Source: an uncultured Opitutia bacterium
Lineage (GTDB): Bacteria > Verrucomicrobiota > Verrucomicrobiia > Opitutales > Opitutaceae
Direction of reading: 5' to 3'
Assembly: GCA_903859715.1 (NCBI GenBank)
Contig: CAIONS010000061.1
Location: forward strand, 1-64,000
Length of the DNA stretch: 64,000 nucleotides
A program made the translations under genes and the position numbers. Each line of letters opens with the position of its first letter. The stretch's first letter is position 1. This document shows positions 39,349 to 47,821 of this stretch, in pieces. Under the pieces are notes generated by a model, which worked only from the letters and a program-made list of their open reading frames with translations, made no database searches and had not been told where the DNA came from.

Positions 39349-40155
39349 TCAGCCGCCTCCGTTCGCGAGAATGGTTTTCGCCCGCTTCCAGAATTGCTCG
39401 TACTCCGGCGTGGTGGCCGAGCAATGCAACGTCGCGCGTTTCCGGTACGGCACATAACTGCCCGTGTGCCAGGCAATGCTGCGATAAATGGCCAGGTCTC
39501 CGGCCTGCAATCGCAGCGGCACGGCTCCCGGCATGCCCCTGCAATAATCGTCGAGCAGGATCTCCTGCTCGGCCTCGGTGCGTTCCCGCCGCTTGTTCGC
39601 CAACGCGGCGGAGTCCGCCGCCTTCACGGCCCGGATTTCTCCGGGCGTGTCCTGCAGCCGGCGGTGGCTCCCCGGCACAAACCAGGTGCAGGGATCCTCG
39701 TAGAGCGCACAGTTGATCTGGTTGAACAGCCTGGGATCGGCCGCGAGGGTTTCCCAGCCCTCGGCGAAGACCTTGCCAAAATTTTCCGCGCTCATGTGGT
39801 CGCGCCAGTCCCGGTGCCACTCCATCGCCCAGCAACCCTCCGCCGGCTCGAAGAGCAGCGACGTGTCCTGCACGCCACTGATCCGATGGCGCGGCGTCAG
39901 CAGGGCTTGGATCGCCACGTTCAGTTCCGGCAGCTCGGAAAACGCCCGCACCGCGGTAACGTCCCCGGCGTCTAGTTGGTTCAGTTCGGCCAACCGCTGC
40001 GCCTGCGGGCCATGGAGCCGGCGCGCGACTTCAATCGCCTTCGCCGCCGTGCGCCGCAGGTCCGTGATGAGATTCGCCGGCACCGCCTGGCGAAAAATAA
40101 GGTAGCCGTTGGCCTGGTAGAACGCGATGTCCGCGCCGGTCAGTGCTGATTTCAT
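39349..40155 (-). CDS. Phytanoyl-CoA dioxygenase (PhyH) family protein
   Basis: 268 residues. The start ADIAFYQANGYLIFRQAVP is typical of PhyH. Iron ligands are in MEWHRDWRD (His and Asp) and AIYRSIAWHTGSYVP (His), with an Arg in YRKRATLHC for 2-oxoglutarate. The substrate is unknown. Its start lies 98 bp from that of a second oxygenase transcribed the other way, so the two may share a control region. Confidence 0.88.
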   Translation of the reverse strand: MKSALTGADIAFYQANGYLIFRQAVPANLITDLRRTAAKAIEVARRLHGPQAQRLAELNQLDAGDVTAVRAFSELPELNVAIQALLTPRHRISGVQDTSLLFEPAEGCWAMEWHRDWRDHMSAENFGKVFAEGWETLAADPRLFNQINCALYEDPCTWFVPGSHRRLQDTPGEIRAVKAADSAALANKRRERTEAEQEILLDDYCRGMPGAVPLRLQAGDLAIYRSIAWHTGSYVPYRKRATLHCSATTPEYEQFWKRAKTILANGGG

Positions 40156-40253
40156 GGCGTTCGCCAGCGTGGCACCGCGCCGCGTTCCGCCAAAGGAAAA
40201 GATCGTGATTTTTCACCGTTGCCGCGGGAAATCCCGTGGCAAACCATCGGCTC

Positions 40254-40871
40254 ATGCCCGTCCGCTCCTGGTTCCCCACGCTCATCTATTCCGAGCCGCT
40301 GCAACCGTCAGGACTGGTCCGCTTCAACGCGGAGCTGGCCGACGAATGCCGCCGCCTGCGGGAATTCGACGCCGCCGGCCGGCGCTGGTCCGCGAAAAAT
40401 TATCTCGGCGGCTATACGAGCTACGCCTCGATGAACGAGCTGCACCGTTTCTCCAGTACGTTCTCCGCTCTCGAGAAAAAACTCCTGCGCCATGCCCGCG
40501 CGTTCGCCCGCACCCTCGACCTCGATCTGCACGGGCGCACCGTGCGGATGTCAGATTGCTGGGTGAACATCATGCCGCCCATGACCGCGCACTCGCTCCA
40601 TCTGCACCCGCTCTCCTTCCTCAGCGGCACATACTATGTCAGCACCCCCCGCGGCTGTCCCGGCCTCAAGTTTGAGGACCCGCGCTTGAGCAAGTTCATG
40701 GCCGCGCCGCCGAAACTCGCCTCCGCCCGGCCCAGCCACCGGACCCACGTCACCTACCCGGCCGTGGCCGGCCACGTCATTCTCTTCGAGAGTTGGCTGC
40801 GCCACGAGGTCGCCGCCAACCGCATCGACGAGGAGCGCATCAGCATCAGCTTTAATTTCCAGTGGGCCTGA
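40254..40871 (+). CDS. TIGR02466-type 2OG-Fe(II) oxygenase family protein
   Basis: 205 residues. WFPTLIYSEPL at the N-terminus, DCWVNIMPPMTAHSLHLHPL, SGTYYVSTPRG and LFESWLRHEVAANR match the TIGR02466 family, which is related to prolyl hydroxylases. The His residues in HSLHLHP and LRHEV are likely iron ligands. The substrate is unknown. ATG 40254 is used; GTG 40236 is possible. It diverges from the PhyH gene. Confidence 0.85.
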   Translation: MPVRSWFPTLIYSEPLQPSGLVRFNAELADECRRLREFDAAGRRWSAKNYLGGYTSYASMNELHRFSSTFSALEKKLLRHARAFARTLDLDLHGRTVRMSDCWVNIMPPMTAHSLHLHPLSFLSGTYYVSTPRGCPGLKFEDPRLSKFMAAPPKLASARPSHRTHVTYPAVAGHVILFESWLRHEVAANRIDEERISISFNFQWA

Positions 40872-40936
40872 GTGAGGACTCCGCCCGCAGTCGCGAAACT
40901 TTCCACCCGACTGCGCGTCATCAGGCAGCTGACTCC

Positions 40937-41596
40937 ATGGAAAAATCCTCCGCCGGTTTCGACCACCTCTGTCTTCTAATCCTCACCTGCTTTGCCCTCG
41001 CCGGCTGCTCGTCTGGCCCTGACCGGCATGCGATGGAGGAAGCCCGCCGCTCCGTCCCGCCGATGGCAGCCGATGATACATTCTTTGCCGGTAAAATCGC
41101 GGCTCATTTGACGCTCGGCAGCGGCCTGCCCGACAATGCCCAAGCTGGCGGCAAGGACGGCTCCGGCAGCGGCGGCAAGGGACCGGGTGGCGCTGGCGGA
41201 CACGCGCACGGCGGTCGCCGGGGTGGCGGTGACCAAGGCAGCTCCGGCGGAAGCGACGCTTCCGATGACCCCCGTTCACATCTCACCGACAGTCCCATGC
41301 CGCCGGCCCTGCTGCGGCTGCGGCTCGACAACATGTCCGCCGTTTCACTGGTCGTGGAGATCCGCGACCTGAATTCCGAACTCGGCGACTTTGCCGTCCG
41401 CCCCGACACCTTCACGCTGGCACCTGGCGCGTCGGGCGAGCCCGATGGCATGCAATCCCTGCTCGGCCTGGATACCCTCGCCCTGCCCGTGACCATCACC
41501 CTTCGGGCCGACGGCAAGACCGAGACCAAGATCCTCACCTTGCGGCCAGTGACACCTCCGGTCGAAACCCCGCCACCGGCCACGGACCAGAAATAA
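40937..41596 (+). CDS. Lipoprotein with Gly-rich linker
   Basis: 219 residues. The signal peptide ends in a lipobox (FALAGCSSG). Residues about 75-115 are a low-complexity Gly/Ser/Asp/His linker (GGKDGSGSGGKGPGGAGG). The C-terminal domain is beta-rich (LLRLRLDNMSAVSLVVEIRD, then LPVTITLRADGKTETKI) and may be immunoglobulin-like. The tail is Pro-rich. Function unknown; probably a surface or periplasmic anchored protein. ATG 40937 is preferred because it begins the signal peptide. Confidence 0.8.
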   Translation: MEKSSAGFDHLCLLILTCFALAGCSSGPDRHAMEEARRSVPPMAADDTFFAGKIAAHLTLGSGLPDNAQAGGKDGSGSGGKGPGGAGGHAHGGRRGGGDQGSSGGSDASDDPRSHLTDSPMPPALLRLRLDNMSAVSLVVEIRDLNSELGDFAVRPDTFTLAPGASGEPDGMQSLLGLDTLALPVTITLRADGKTETKILTLRPVTPPVETPPPATDQK

Positions 41597-41614
41597 AATT
41601 TCGGACTGCCTGGC

Positions 41615-42385
41615 CTATCCGCGCATATCCTGGCCACCGTCCACGGTCAGGGTCATGCCCGTGACAAATTGCGCGAGGTCCGAAAGCAGGTAAACCGTGG
41701 CGCCGGCAATATCCTCGGGCTGACCGATCCGGCCGAGCGGGAATCCGGCGATGAGTTTGTCCCGTCCAATGGTGGCGATCGAATCCCGGGCCATGTCGGT
41801 TTCGGTCCAGGCCGGTGCGATGCAGTTGACCCGGATCCGGGCCGGGGCGAGTTCCCGGGCCATGCTGCGCATGAACATGATCTGGCCGGCTTTGCTCGTG
41901 GCATAGGCCGAATAGATATCGCTGCCCCGCTGGCCGGCGGTGGAGGTGTAAATAACGATGCCGCCGGGACCCGCCTTTTTCAAATGCGGCACCGCGGCCT
42001 TCACCGCGAGAAACGTGCCCGTGAGATTGGTCGCGAGCACCCGGTTCCAGAGTTCCAGCGTCATCTCCTCGATCGGACTGCCCTCAAAAATTCCGGCGGA
42101 GACCACGAGGCCGTTCAATCCCCCCAGCGCCTCGGCGGCGCGGTCGATGGCCCCTTTGATTTCCGCTTCGGCGGTCACGTCGGCCTGAACCGCGATCGCC
42201 TTGCGGCCGAGCGCCTCGATTTTCTTGACGGTCGCAAGGGCTGCGACGCGGTCACGCGCGTAGCCGATGGCGACGTCCGCGCCGGCTTCAGCGGCCATCA
42301 CTGCCGCAGCGCGCCCGATGCCTCGTCCGCCACCCGAGATGAAAATGCGATGGCCGGTCAGGTTCAGCATGGGGTGGAGGTTCAC
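41615..42385 (-). CDS. Short-chain dehydrogenase/reductase, FabG-like
   Basis: 256 residues. The Rossmann glycine motif is SGGGRGIGRAA, NNAG is represented by VVSAGIF, and the catalytic Ser-Tyr-Lys appears in YTSTAGQRGSDIYSAYATSK. The C-terminal NCIAPAWTETDMA and VTGMTLTVDGGQ are typical of classical SDRs of the 3-oxoacyl-ACP reductase type. NAD(P)-dependent; the substrate is not predictable. An in-frame ATG 15 bp downstream (MLNLTGHR) is an alternative start. Confidence 0.9.
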   Translation of the reverse strand: MNLHPMLNLTGHRIFISGGGRGIGRAAAVMAAEAGADVAIGYARDRVAALATVKKIEALGRKAIAVQADVTAEAEIKGAIDRAAEALGGLNGLVVSAGIFEGSPIEEMTLELWNRVLATNLTGTFLAVKAAVPHLKKAGPGGIVIYTSTAGQRGSDIYSAYATSKAGQIMFMRSMARELAPARIRVNCIAPAWTETDMARDSIATIGRDKLIAGFPLGRIGQPEDIAGATVYLLSDLAQFVTGMTLTVDGGQDMRG

Positions 42386-42571
42386 AAAATCTGGGTTCGC
42401 CGGCAGCGGTGGCGAGCTTTCTTCGCGGGCCTAAGGCAAAGGCAATCCCGGGTGCGAACCAGGGACCTTGTCTCCTCGAGTGCTCGCCCTTGGCGCTAGA
42501 AATTCTGCGTTTGTCGAATCGCCAAAGAATGCACTTCCGCCCCGTCCGGACGTGGCCTAGTGTGCCGGATC

Positions 42572-42982
42572 GTGGCAACTCCCACCCAAAATCCCGAGCT
42601 CAAGAAGCGCAGCTTTCGTAATTTCATCGCGTCCGTGCGCTACTCCATCGACGGGTTCTTCGCCGCGCTGAAGCACGAGCCGTCGTTCCGCGAGGACCTG
42701 ATTTTTGCGATCCTGCTCGTGCCCCTCGCAATCATCCTGCCGATCAACGCCGTCTCCACCGCGCTGATGATCGCATCCCTCATTCTCATCCTGATCGTCG
42801 AGCTGCTCAACTCCGCCATCGAGTGGATCATCGACTACCTGCGCCCGGAGCAACACCCGCTTGCCAAGCGCATCAAGGACATGGCCAGCGCCGCCGTGTT
42901 TCTCAGCTACATCAATTGCATCGTCGTGTGGACCATCATGCTCTGGCCCAGCAACGCCGTCTGGCGCCGCCTCGTTGGTTGA
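42572..42982 (+). CDS. dgkA: Diacylglycerol/undecaprenol kinase family protein
   Basis: 136 residues, three hydrophobic helices. The DgkA signature is ELLNSAIEWIIDYL, followed by KRIKDMASAAVFLS. The N-terminal amphipathic part SVRYSIDGFFAALKHEPSFR is also characteristic. The enzyme phosphorylates diacylglycerol or undecaprenol in the inner membrane. No ATG fits; GTG 42572 (ATPTQNPELKK) is chosen, GTG 42560 is possible. Confidence 0.92.
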   Translation: MATPTQNPELKKRSFRNFIASVRYSIDGFFAALKHEPSFREDLIFAILLVPLAIILPINAVSTALMIASLILILIVELLNSAIEWIIDYLRPEQHPLAKRIKDMASAAVFLSYINCIVVWTIMLWPSNAVWRRLVG

Positions 42983-43263
42983 GCTGGGTTCAAGCAAAAA
43001 GGCGCGTGTCTTGAGATGCGCCGTGCATTGTTCGGCCAGGAATATTTTTAGGCTCCGACTGGACCTCGGATAAATTCGTCAGACCAATCGCAACTGCACT
43101 GCTGATTCAATCTGACGGAATCGGCCTTTGGCGTTGCTCTTCCAACGCCCGGCGCTGCAGATTTCGGTCCCATCAAGGTCACCCTGCAATCTGACATCGG
43201 CCCTCCGTTCGCCGTCCTCCGTGCCGACGTCACCGACGGGAAACAGATCCGAGTTTCAAGGCC
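42983..43263. other. 281-bp gap with possible gene remnant
   Basis: No intact gene. Around 43150-43255 one frame reads FGPIKVTLQSDIGPPFAVLR then ADVTDGKQIRVSR, which looks protein-like but has no start and runs into ORF6N sequence in another frame. It may be a decayed fragment. Nothing else is recognised. Confidence 0.3.
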
Positions 43264-43830
43264 ATGCCCGCAAACCCCGAACTTCCGCCCATCCACATCG
43301 TGCGCAGCCAGCGGGTGATGCTGGATGGCGACCTTGCTCGGCTCTACGGCGTGACCACGATGGCCTTCAATCAAGCCATCAAGCGAAACCTCGCTCGATT
43401 CCCACAGGATTTCATCTTTCGTCTTACTCGTGAAGAACTTGGAAACTTGATATCACAAATTGTGATATCAAGTCAGAAGCCGGCCGGACCTTTAAGATCA
43501 CAAAATGTGATCTTAAAGAATTCCCGGCGTGGGCAGCATCGAAAGTACCTTCCACTCGTTTTCACCGAACACGGCGCGATCATGGCCGCCACGATTCTGC
43601 GCAGTCCGCGAGCCGTCACCATGAGCGTTTATGTTGTCCGCGCCTTCGTGCGCATGCGGGAAGAGCTGCTCACCAATGCCGTCATTCTCAAACGGCTCGC
43701 CCAAATCGATAAAAAACTCCTGGAGCACGATGTCGTGCTTCAGGATGTCGTGGAAAAGCTCCTGCCGCTGTTGAACCCGCCCCCCGATCCGCCGAGACCC
43801 AAAATCGGCTTCCATTCGGGCAACCGCTGA
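43264..43830 (+). CDS. ORF6N domain-containing protein
   Basis: 188 residues. The N-terminal ORF6N domain has VMLDGDLARLYGVTTMAFNQ, KRNLARFPQDFIFRLTREE and, after an unusual stretch, YLPLVFTEHGAIMAATILRS. ORF6N is a DNA-associated domain first known from phage and large DNA viruses, and is found scattered in bacterial accessory DNA. The C-terminus is a predicted coiled coil (LAQIDKKLLEHDVVLQDVV). Where relatives have a short SxxxTSSWGG-type loop, this protein has about 20 extra residues encoded by two palindromes. Its lower-GC middle suggests acquisition. Confidence 0.88.
   Translation: MPANPELPPIHIVRSQRVMLDGDLARLYGVTTMAFNQAIKRNLARFPQDFIFRLTREELGNLISQIVISSQKPAGPLRSQNVILKNSRRGQHRKYLPLVFTEHGAIMAATILRSPRAVTMSVYVVRAFVRMREELLTNAVILKRLAQIDKKLLEHDVVLQDVVEKLLPLLNPPPDPPRPKIGFHSGNR
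43445..43518. repeat. Two perfect palindromes inside the ORF6N gene
   Basis: Palindrome 1 (43445-43473) has 14-bp arms, ACTTGATATCACAA and TTGTGATATCAAGT, around one central base. Palindrome 2 (43490-43518) has 13-bp arms, CTTTAAGATCACA and TGTGATCTTAAAG, around AAA. Both contain ATCACA-N-TGTGAT type cores and their centres are 45 bp apart. They encode SQIVISSQ and SQNVILKNS. They could be binding sites for the encoded protein or copies of a small coding-region mobile palindrome. Confidence 0.95.
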
Positions 43831-43860
43831 GACCCCGCCGCCATGCGGGCTGAGTTGGGT

Positions 43861-43950
43861 TAAGCGCTAAGACCGGAGCAAAGTCCTGATTTGTACCAGA
43901 CCCCGCTCTTCCTTTCCTCCGAACTTTGCCTCTTCGCGTCTTTGCGCTTA
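43861..43950. repeat. Intergenic inverted repeat, family B
   Basis: TAAGCGCTAAGACCGGAGCA on the left and CTTCGCGTCTTTGCGCTTA on the right. The right arm is almost identical to that of the copy at 34.1 kb. It separates the converging ORF6N and LptF/G genes. Confidence 0.8.
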
Positions 43951-43965
43951 TCCGGATTCCCCGCT

Positions 43966-45081
43966 TCAGCGCAGCTTCGCGAACAGCCACACCGCCAGCC
44001 CGGTCATCCCGATGTTCGGCAGCCAGGCAGCCAGCAGGGGATCGATGTACTGCTTCGCCGCCAGCGACGAAGCGATGTTCGCGAAAATGTAGTAGAGGAA
44101 AAACAGCCCGAAGGACTTCGACACGCCCACCGCCGGATTCACCCGCACTCCCGCGACGGCAAACGGGATGGCGATGGCGATGACGATCAGCGGCCCCAGC
44201 GTGTCCGCGATGAGACTGAAGTACCGCACCTCGTAGGGCGTGGCCTTCTCCTGGTTCTCAAACTGCAGGTAATCGATCAGCCGCCTTAACTCTGAAAACG
44301 ATAGGTCCACCGGCCGCCGGTCGATCAGGAGCATCAGCTTGGGATCCTCGCGATACTGGCTGCGGATCTCCTGCGTGAACGGCACCGCACTCAGCAATTC
44401 GCCCGTCTCGGGATTGAACGACATCGCGCGCCCGTCCTTGAACACCCAGCCTCCGCCGCGTTCGTCAAACGATGCCTCCGTCGCCACCAGCCGCGTCAGT
44501 TCGCGCCGCTGCGGATCGAGCTCGGAAACCGTCACGCCGTAACCACGGTGCAGAAACTGGCTGTAACGGTTGAAAAACCACATCCGCCGCGAGCGCTGGT
44601 TGTCGAACGCCACGCTTTCGATCACGCCCACCTGGTCCGCCGCCTTCGTGGTCGCCTGTTTGCGGAAATCCAGGTTGTCGCGGAGTTCCCGCGAGGTCTC
44701 GACCGACCAGGGCACGACCGTGGAGTTGAGCCACCAGGAAAGTCCGCAGGCCAGCATGCCTACGAGCCAGATCGGCGCCGTGATGCGCCAGAGGCTCACC
44801 CCCGCGGCCCGCAACGCGGTGAATTCATTTGCCCGGTGAAGCTTGCCCAGCACGAACAGCAGCGAAACCAGCAGGGCCACGGGCAGCATGTTCGCCAGAA
44901 AGCTCGGCATCGTCACGAGCACATACATCCACAGGTCCAGTCCGCGTGCCCCGAGGTCGCGCATCGTGCGGAAATCGTCATACATCACCTGCACCAACAT
45001 CAGGCCGACGGTGGCACCGAGCACGAGGCCGAGGATCGCGAGCCACTCGCGCAACAGGTGTCGGTCGTAAGTGTTCAACAT
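43966..45081 (-). CDS. LptF/LptG family permease
   Basis: 371 residues. MLNTYDRHLLREWLAILGLV is a typical LptF/G start, followed by three helices, a periplasmic beta-jellyroll domain (about 120-260) and three C-terminal helices ending GLAVWLFAKLR. With LptB it would drive lipopolysaccharide from the inner membrane to the LptC-A-D bridge. Which of the two subunits it is cannot be decided. ATG 45081 is preferred: the upstream extension of the frame translates repeat sequence. Confidence 0.9.
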   Translation of the reverse strand: MLNTYDRHLLREWLAILGLVLGATVGLMLVQVMYDDFRTMRDLGARGLDLWMYVLVTMPSFLANMLPVALLVSLLFVLGKLHRANEFTALRAAGVSLWRITAPIWLVGMLACGLSWWLNSTVVPWSVETSRELRDNLDFRKQATTKAADQVGVIESVAFDNQRSRRMWFFNRYSQFLHRGYGVTVSELDPQRRELTRLVATEASFDERGGGWVFKDGRAMSFNPETGELLSAVPFTQEIRSQYREDPKLMLLIDRRPVDLSFSELRRLIDYLQFENQEKATPYEVRYFSLIADTLGPLIVIAIAIPFAVAGVRVNPAVGVSKSFGLFFLYYIFANIASSLAAKQYIDPLLAAWLPNIGMTGLAVWLFAKLR

Positions 45082-45448
45082 CGCCAGCAAAACCGGCGTC
45101 CCCGTGAAAGCAAAACCCAAACCGCGCCGGCCAATCCCCGTCCGGAATTTTCCTAGGAGAGAACGGAGTGCCGATTGGACTGGGACTCTTCCGCTCTGTT
45201 TTTCACCTGAAGCCCGCAAAGAGTCGCAAAGATTGGAGCCCATCTGCTGCTCTTCGCTTCCTTTGCGACCTTGGTGTTCAATGTCCGAGACCTTCAGCCT
45301 CGGTTGCCTCCGTTACCTCCTGTAAAACCAGACTGGTCTTCGGACCCCGGCCGGCACGCCGGCTGCTGACAGGAGCCAACAGATTGGTTGAAAATCCACC
45401 CGGCCTGCCCTTCGCTCCCCTCTCCGTTAATCCCTCCTCCGTTCCTTT
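45082..45448. other. 367-bp divergent gap with nested repeats
   Basis: No gene. It holds a family A element split by a family B element (45149-45328). The last 120 bp before the binding-protein gene should contain its promoter, but I see no convincing -35/-10 pair. Confidence 0.6.
45149..45328. repeat. Nested repeats: family B inside family A
   Basis: Family A arms lie at about 45149-45168 (TTTTCCTAGGAGAGAACGGA) and 45302-45328 (ending CGTTACCTCCTGTAAAAC). Between them a family B element spans about 45206-45279 (CGCAAAGAGTCGCAAAGA to CTTCCTTTGCGACCTTGGTG). The arrangement looks like one element inserted into another. Confidence 0.75.
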
Positions 45449-46579
45449 ATGATCAAAGCCCTCCGCTCCCTCTTCCTTCCCGCGCTCATGGCCGCCGTTT
45501 TCACCGGCGCCCGCGCCCAAGACACCGTCAAGATCGGCGAGTTTGCCTCGCTCACCGGCAAGGAGGCCGCCTTCGGCCAATCCTCGCACAAGGGCACCCT
45601 CCTCGCGGTCGAGGAGTTGAACGCCACCGGCGGCATCCTGGGCCGGCAGGTCGAGCTCATCACCGAGGACAACCAGTCCAAGCAGGGTGAATCCGCCACG
45701 ATCGTCAAAAAGCTCATCTCCCGCGACAAGATCATCGCCCTCCTCGGCGAGGTCGCGTCCGGCCGCTCCCTCGAGGCCGCGCCCATCGCCCAGAACTACA
45801 AGATCCCGATGATCTCGCCTTCGTCCACCAATCCGCGCGTGACCGAGATGGGTAGCTACATTTTCCGCGTCTGCTTCATCGACCCGTTCCAGGGCACCGC
45901 GATGGCGAAGTTCGCGAAGGACAGCCTCCACCTGAAGAAGGTCGCGCTCCTCACCTCGGTTTCCTCGCCGTACAGCGTCGGCCTGGCCAAGTACTTCAAG
46001 GAAACCTTCGCGGCCATCGGCGGCGAGATAACCATCGAGCAGAAGTACTCGGAGGGCGACAAGGACTTCAAGGCCCAGCTCACCGCCATCAAGGCCGCCG
46101 GCGTCGACGGCATTTTCGTCCCCGGCTATTATACCGAGGCCGCACTCATCTCCAAGCAGGCGCGCGAGCTGGAACTGAACTTCCCCATTTTCGGCGGCGA
46201 CGGCTGGGAAGCCCCCCAGCTCATCGAGATCGGCGGCAAGGCGATGGAGGGCACCTATTACTCCACGCACTATTCCCCGGAAAACTCCTCCCCCGCCGTG
46301 CAGAATTTCGTGAAGAAATTCCGCGCCCGTTTCGCCGGCGAAACCCCGGACGCCATGGCCGCGCTCGGGTATGATTCCGCCATGGTGCTCGCCGATGCCA
46401 TCAAGCGCGCCGGCACCACCGACGGCCCGAAGCTCCGCGCCGCCCTCGCCGCCACCCGGAATTACGATGGGGTCACCGGCCGGACCACGATCGACCCCCA
46501 CCGCAATGCCACCAAGGCTGCCGTGGTCATCACCGTGAAGGACGGCCAGTTCAAATTCGTCGAATCCATCGCTCCGTGA
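45449..46579 (+). CDS. Branched-chain amino-acid-type ABC binding protein 1
   Basis: 376 residues with a signal peptide (ALRSLFLPALMAAVFTGARA). The Peripla_BP_6 fold is shown by IGEFASLTGKEAAFGQSSHK, NQSKQGESATIVKKLISRD and ISPSSTNPRVTEMGSYIFR. It is the periplasmic receptor of a Liv-type importer; the ligand may be branched-chain amino acids, urea or related compounds. It begins a six-gene operon and is followed, with a TGATG overlap, by a close paralog. Confidence 0.93.
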   Translation: MIKALRSLFLPALMAAVFTGARAQDTVKIGEFASLTGKEAAFGQSSHKGTLLAVEELNATGGILGRQVELITEDNQSKQGESATIVKKLISRDKIIALLGEVASGRSLEAAPIAQNYKIPMISPSSTNPRVTEMGSYIFRVCFIDPFQGTAMAKFAKDSLHLKKVALLTSVSSPYSVGLAKYFKETFAAIGGEITIEQKYSEGDKDFKAQLTAIKAAGVDGIFVPGYYTEAALISKQARELELNFPIFGGDGWEAPQLIEIGGKAMEGTYYSTHYSPENSSPAVQNFVKKFRARFAGETPDAMAALGYDSAMVLADAIKRAGTTDGPKLRAALAATRNYDGVTGRTTIDPHRNATKAAVVITVKDGQFKFVESIAP

Positions 46580-47730
46580 TGCGATTCGGTCCGTTCCAAG
46601 CCACGCGCAGCCTCATCCGCTGCGCGTTGTTTTTTACTCCGCTGGCCCTGAGCCTCGCCGCGACAACGGTCGAGCCCATCCGGGTCGGCCAGTTTGCCTC
46701 GCTCACCGGCAAGGAGGCCTCATTCGGCGTTGCAGCCCATCAGGGTGTCGTCCTCGCCGTCGAGGAGCTCAACGCCCGCGGCGGCGTGCTGGGCCGGCCG
46801 GTGGAATTCCTCGTCGAGGATATCGAATCCAAGGCGGGCGAGTCCGCCACGGTGGTGAAAAAGCTGATCGCCCGCGACAAGGTCGTTGCGATTCTCGGCG
46901 GCAACGCCTCCACCAATTCCCTCGAGGCCGCGCCCATCTGCCAGGCCGCCCACGTGCCAATGATCGCCATTTCGTCGACCAATCCGAGGGTCACTGCCAT
47001 GGGCACCTATATTTTCCGCGCCTGTTTCATTGATCCGTTTCAAGGCGCCGTGCTGGCAAAGTTTGCCCGGGAGACCTTGCACGCCAAACACGTCGGCTTG
47101 CTCACTTCCGTCTCCGCCCCCTACAGCGTCGGCCTGTCCAAGGTCTTTCGCGAACGCTTCACGGCCGCAGGCGGCGAGATTGCGGCCGAGCAGAAATATA
47201 CCGAGGGCGACAAGGACTTCCGCGCCCAGCTCACCGCGCTCAAGGCCCTCCAGCCCGACGCCATCGCCGCCACCGGCTATTACACCGAGGCCGCCCTGAT
47301 CTGCCAGCAGGCCCGCGCCCTCGGGATCGATGTCCCCATCTTCGGCGGCGACGGCTGGGAGGCGCCCCAGTTGCTGGAACTCGGCGGCAAGGCCGTCGAG
47401 GGCACCTATTATTCCACCCATTACTCGGCGGAGTCGCCCGCTCCGGAAGTGCAGGCCTTCATCCGGAAATTCCGCGCCCGTTACGATGGCCAGGTTCCCG
47501 ATGCTGTCGCCGCCCTCGGTTATGATGCGATGATGCTCCTCGCCGACGCCATGCAGCGGGCGGGCACCACCGACGGACCGCGCGTCCGCGATGCCCTTGC
47601 CGCGACGAAGGACTTTCCCGGCGTCACCGGTCGCACCACGATCGACGCCCAGCGCAACACCTCCAAACCCGCCATCATTCTCACCGTCCGGGATGGCCGC
47701 GTACAATTTGTCACCGCCATGCGGCCCTGA
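46579..47730 (+). CDS. Branched-chain amino-acid-type ABC binding protein 2
   Basis: 383 residues, clearly a paralog of the gene before it (VGQFASLTGKEASFGVAAH, FGGDGWEAPQLLELGGKAVE). The signal peptide differs (LFFTPLALSLAATT). ATG 46579 overlaps the previous stop by one base; the GTG at 46576 is possible. Both receptors would feed one permease, so ligand range or affinity may differ. The key difference near the pocket is GNASTNSLEAAPI here against GEVASGRSLEAAPI in receptor 1. Confidence 0.93.
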   Translation: MRFGPFQATRSLIRCALFFTPLALSLAATTVEPIRVGQFASLTGKEASFGVAAHQGVVLAVEELNARGGVLGRPVEFLVEDIESKAGESATVVKKLIARDKVVAILGGNASTNSLEAAPICQAAHVPMIAISSTNPRVTAMGTYIFRACFIDPFQGAVLAKFARETLHAKHVGLLTSVSAPYSVGLSKVFRERFTAAGGEIAAEQKYTEGDKDFRAQLTALKALQPDAIAATGYYTEAALICQQARALGIDVPIFGGDGWEAPQLLELGGKAVEGTYYSTHYSAESPAPEVQAFIRKFRARYDGQVPDAVAALGYDAMMLLADAMQRAGTTDGPRVRDALAATKDFPGVTGRTTIDAQRNTSKPAIILTVRDGRVQFVTAMRP

Positions 47731-47821
47731 CCCTGGATCGCCCGGTCCCGGTGTGTGCGTCATCGCCAAAGCAGCGATTGACCCGTGCTGATCCCTCACT
47801 CAACTCATCCCACCTTACCAC

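Noticed and set aside
42983-43263. A protein-like stretch upstream of the ORF6N gene
   Set aside because: It has no start and no matching neighbour frame. It may be a remnant but is too short to call.
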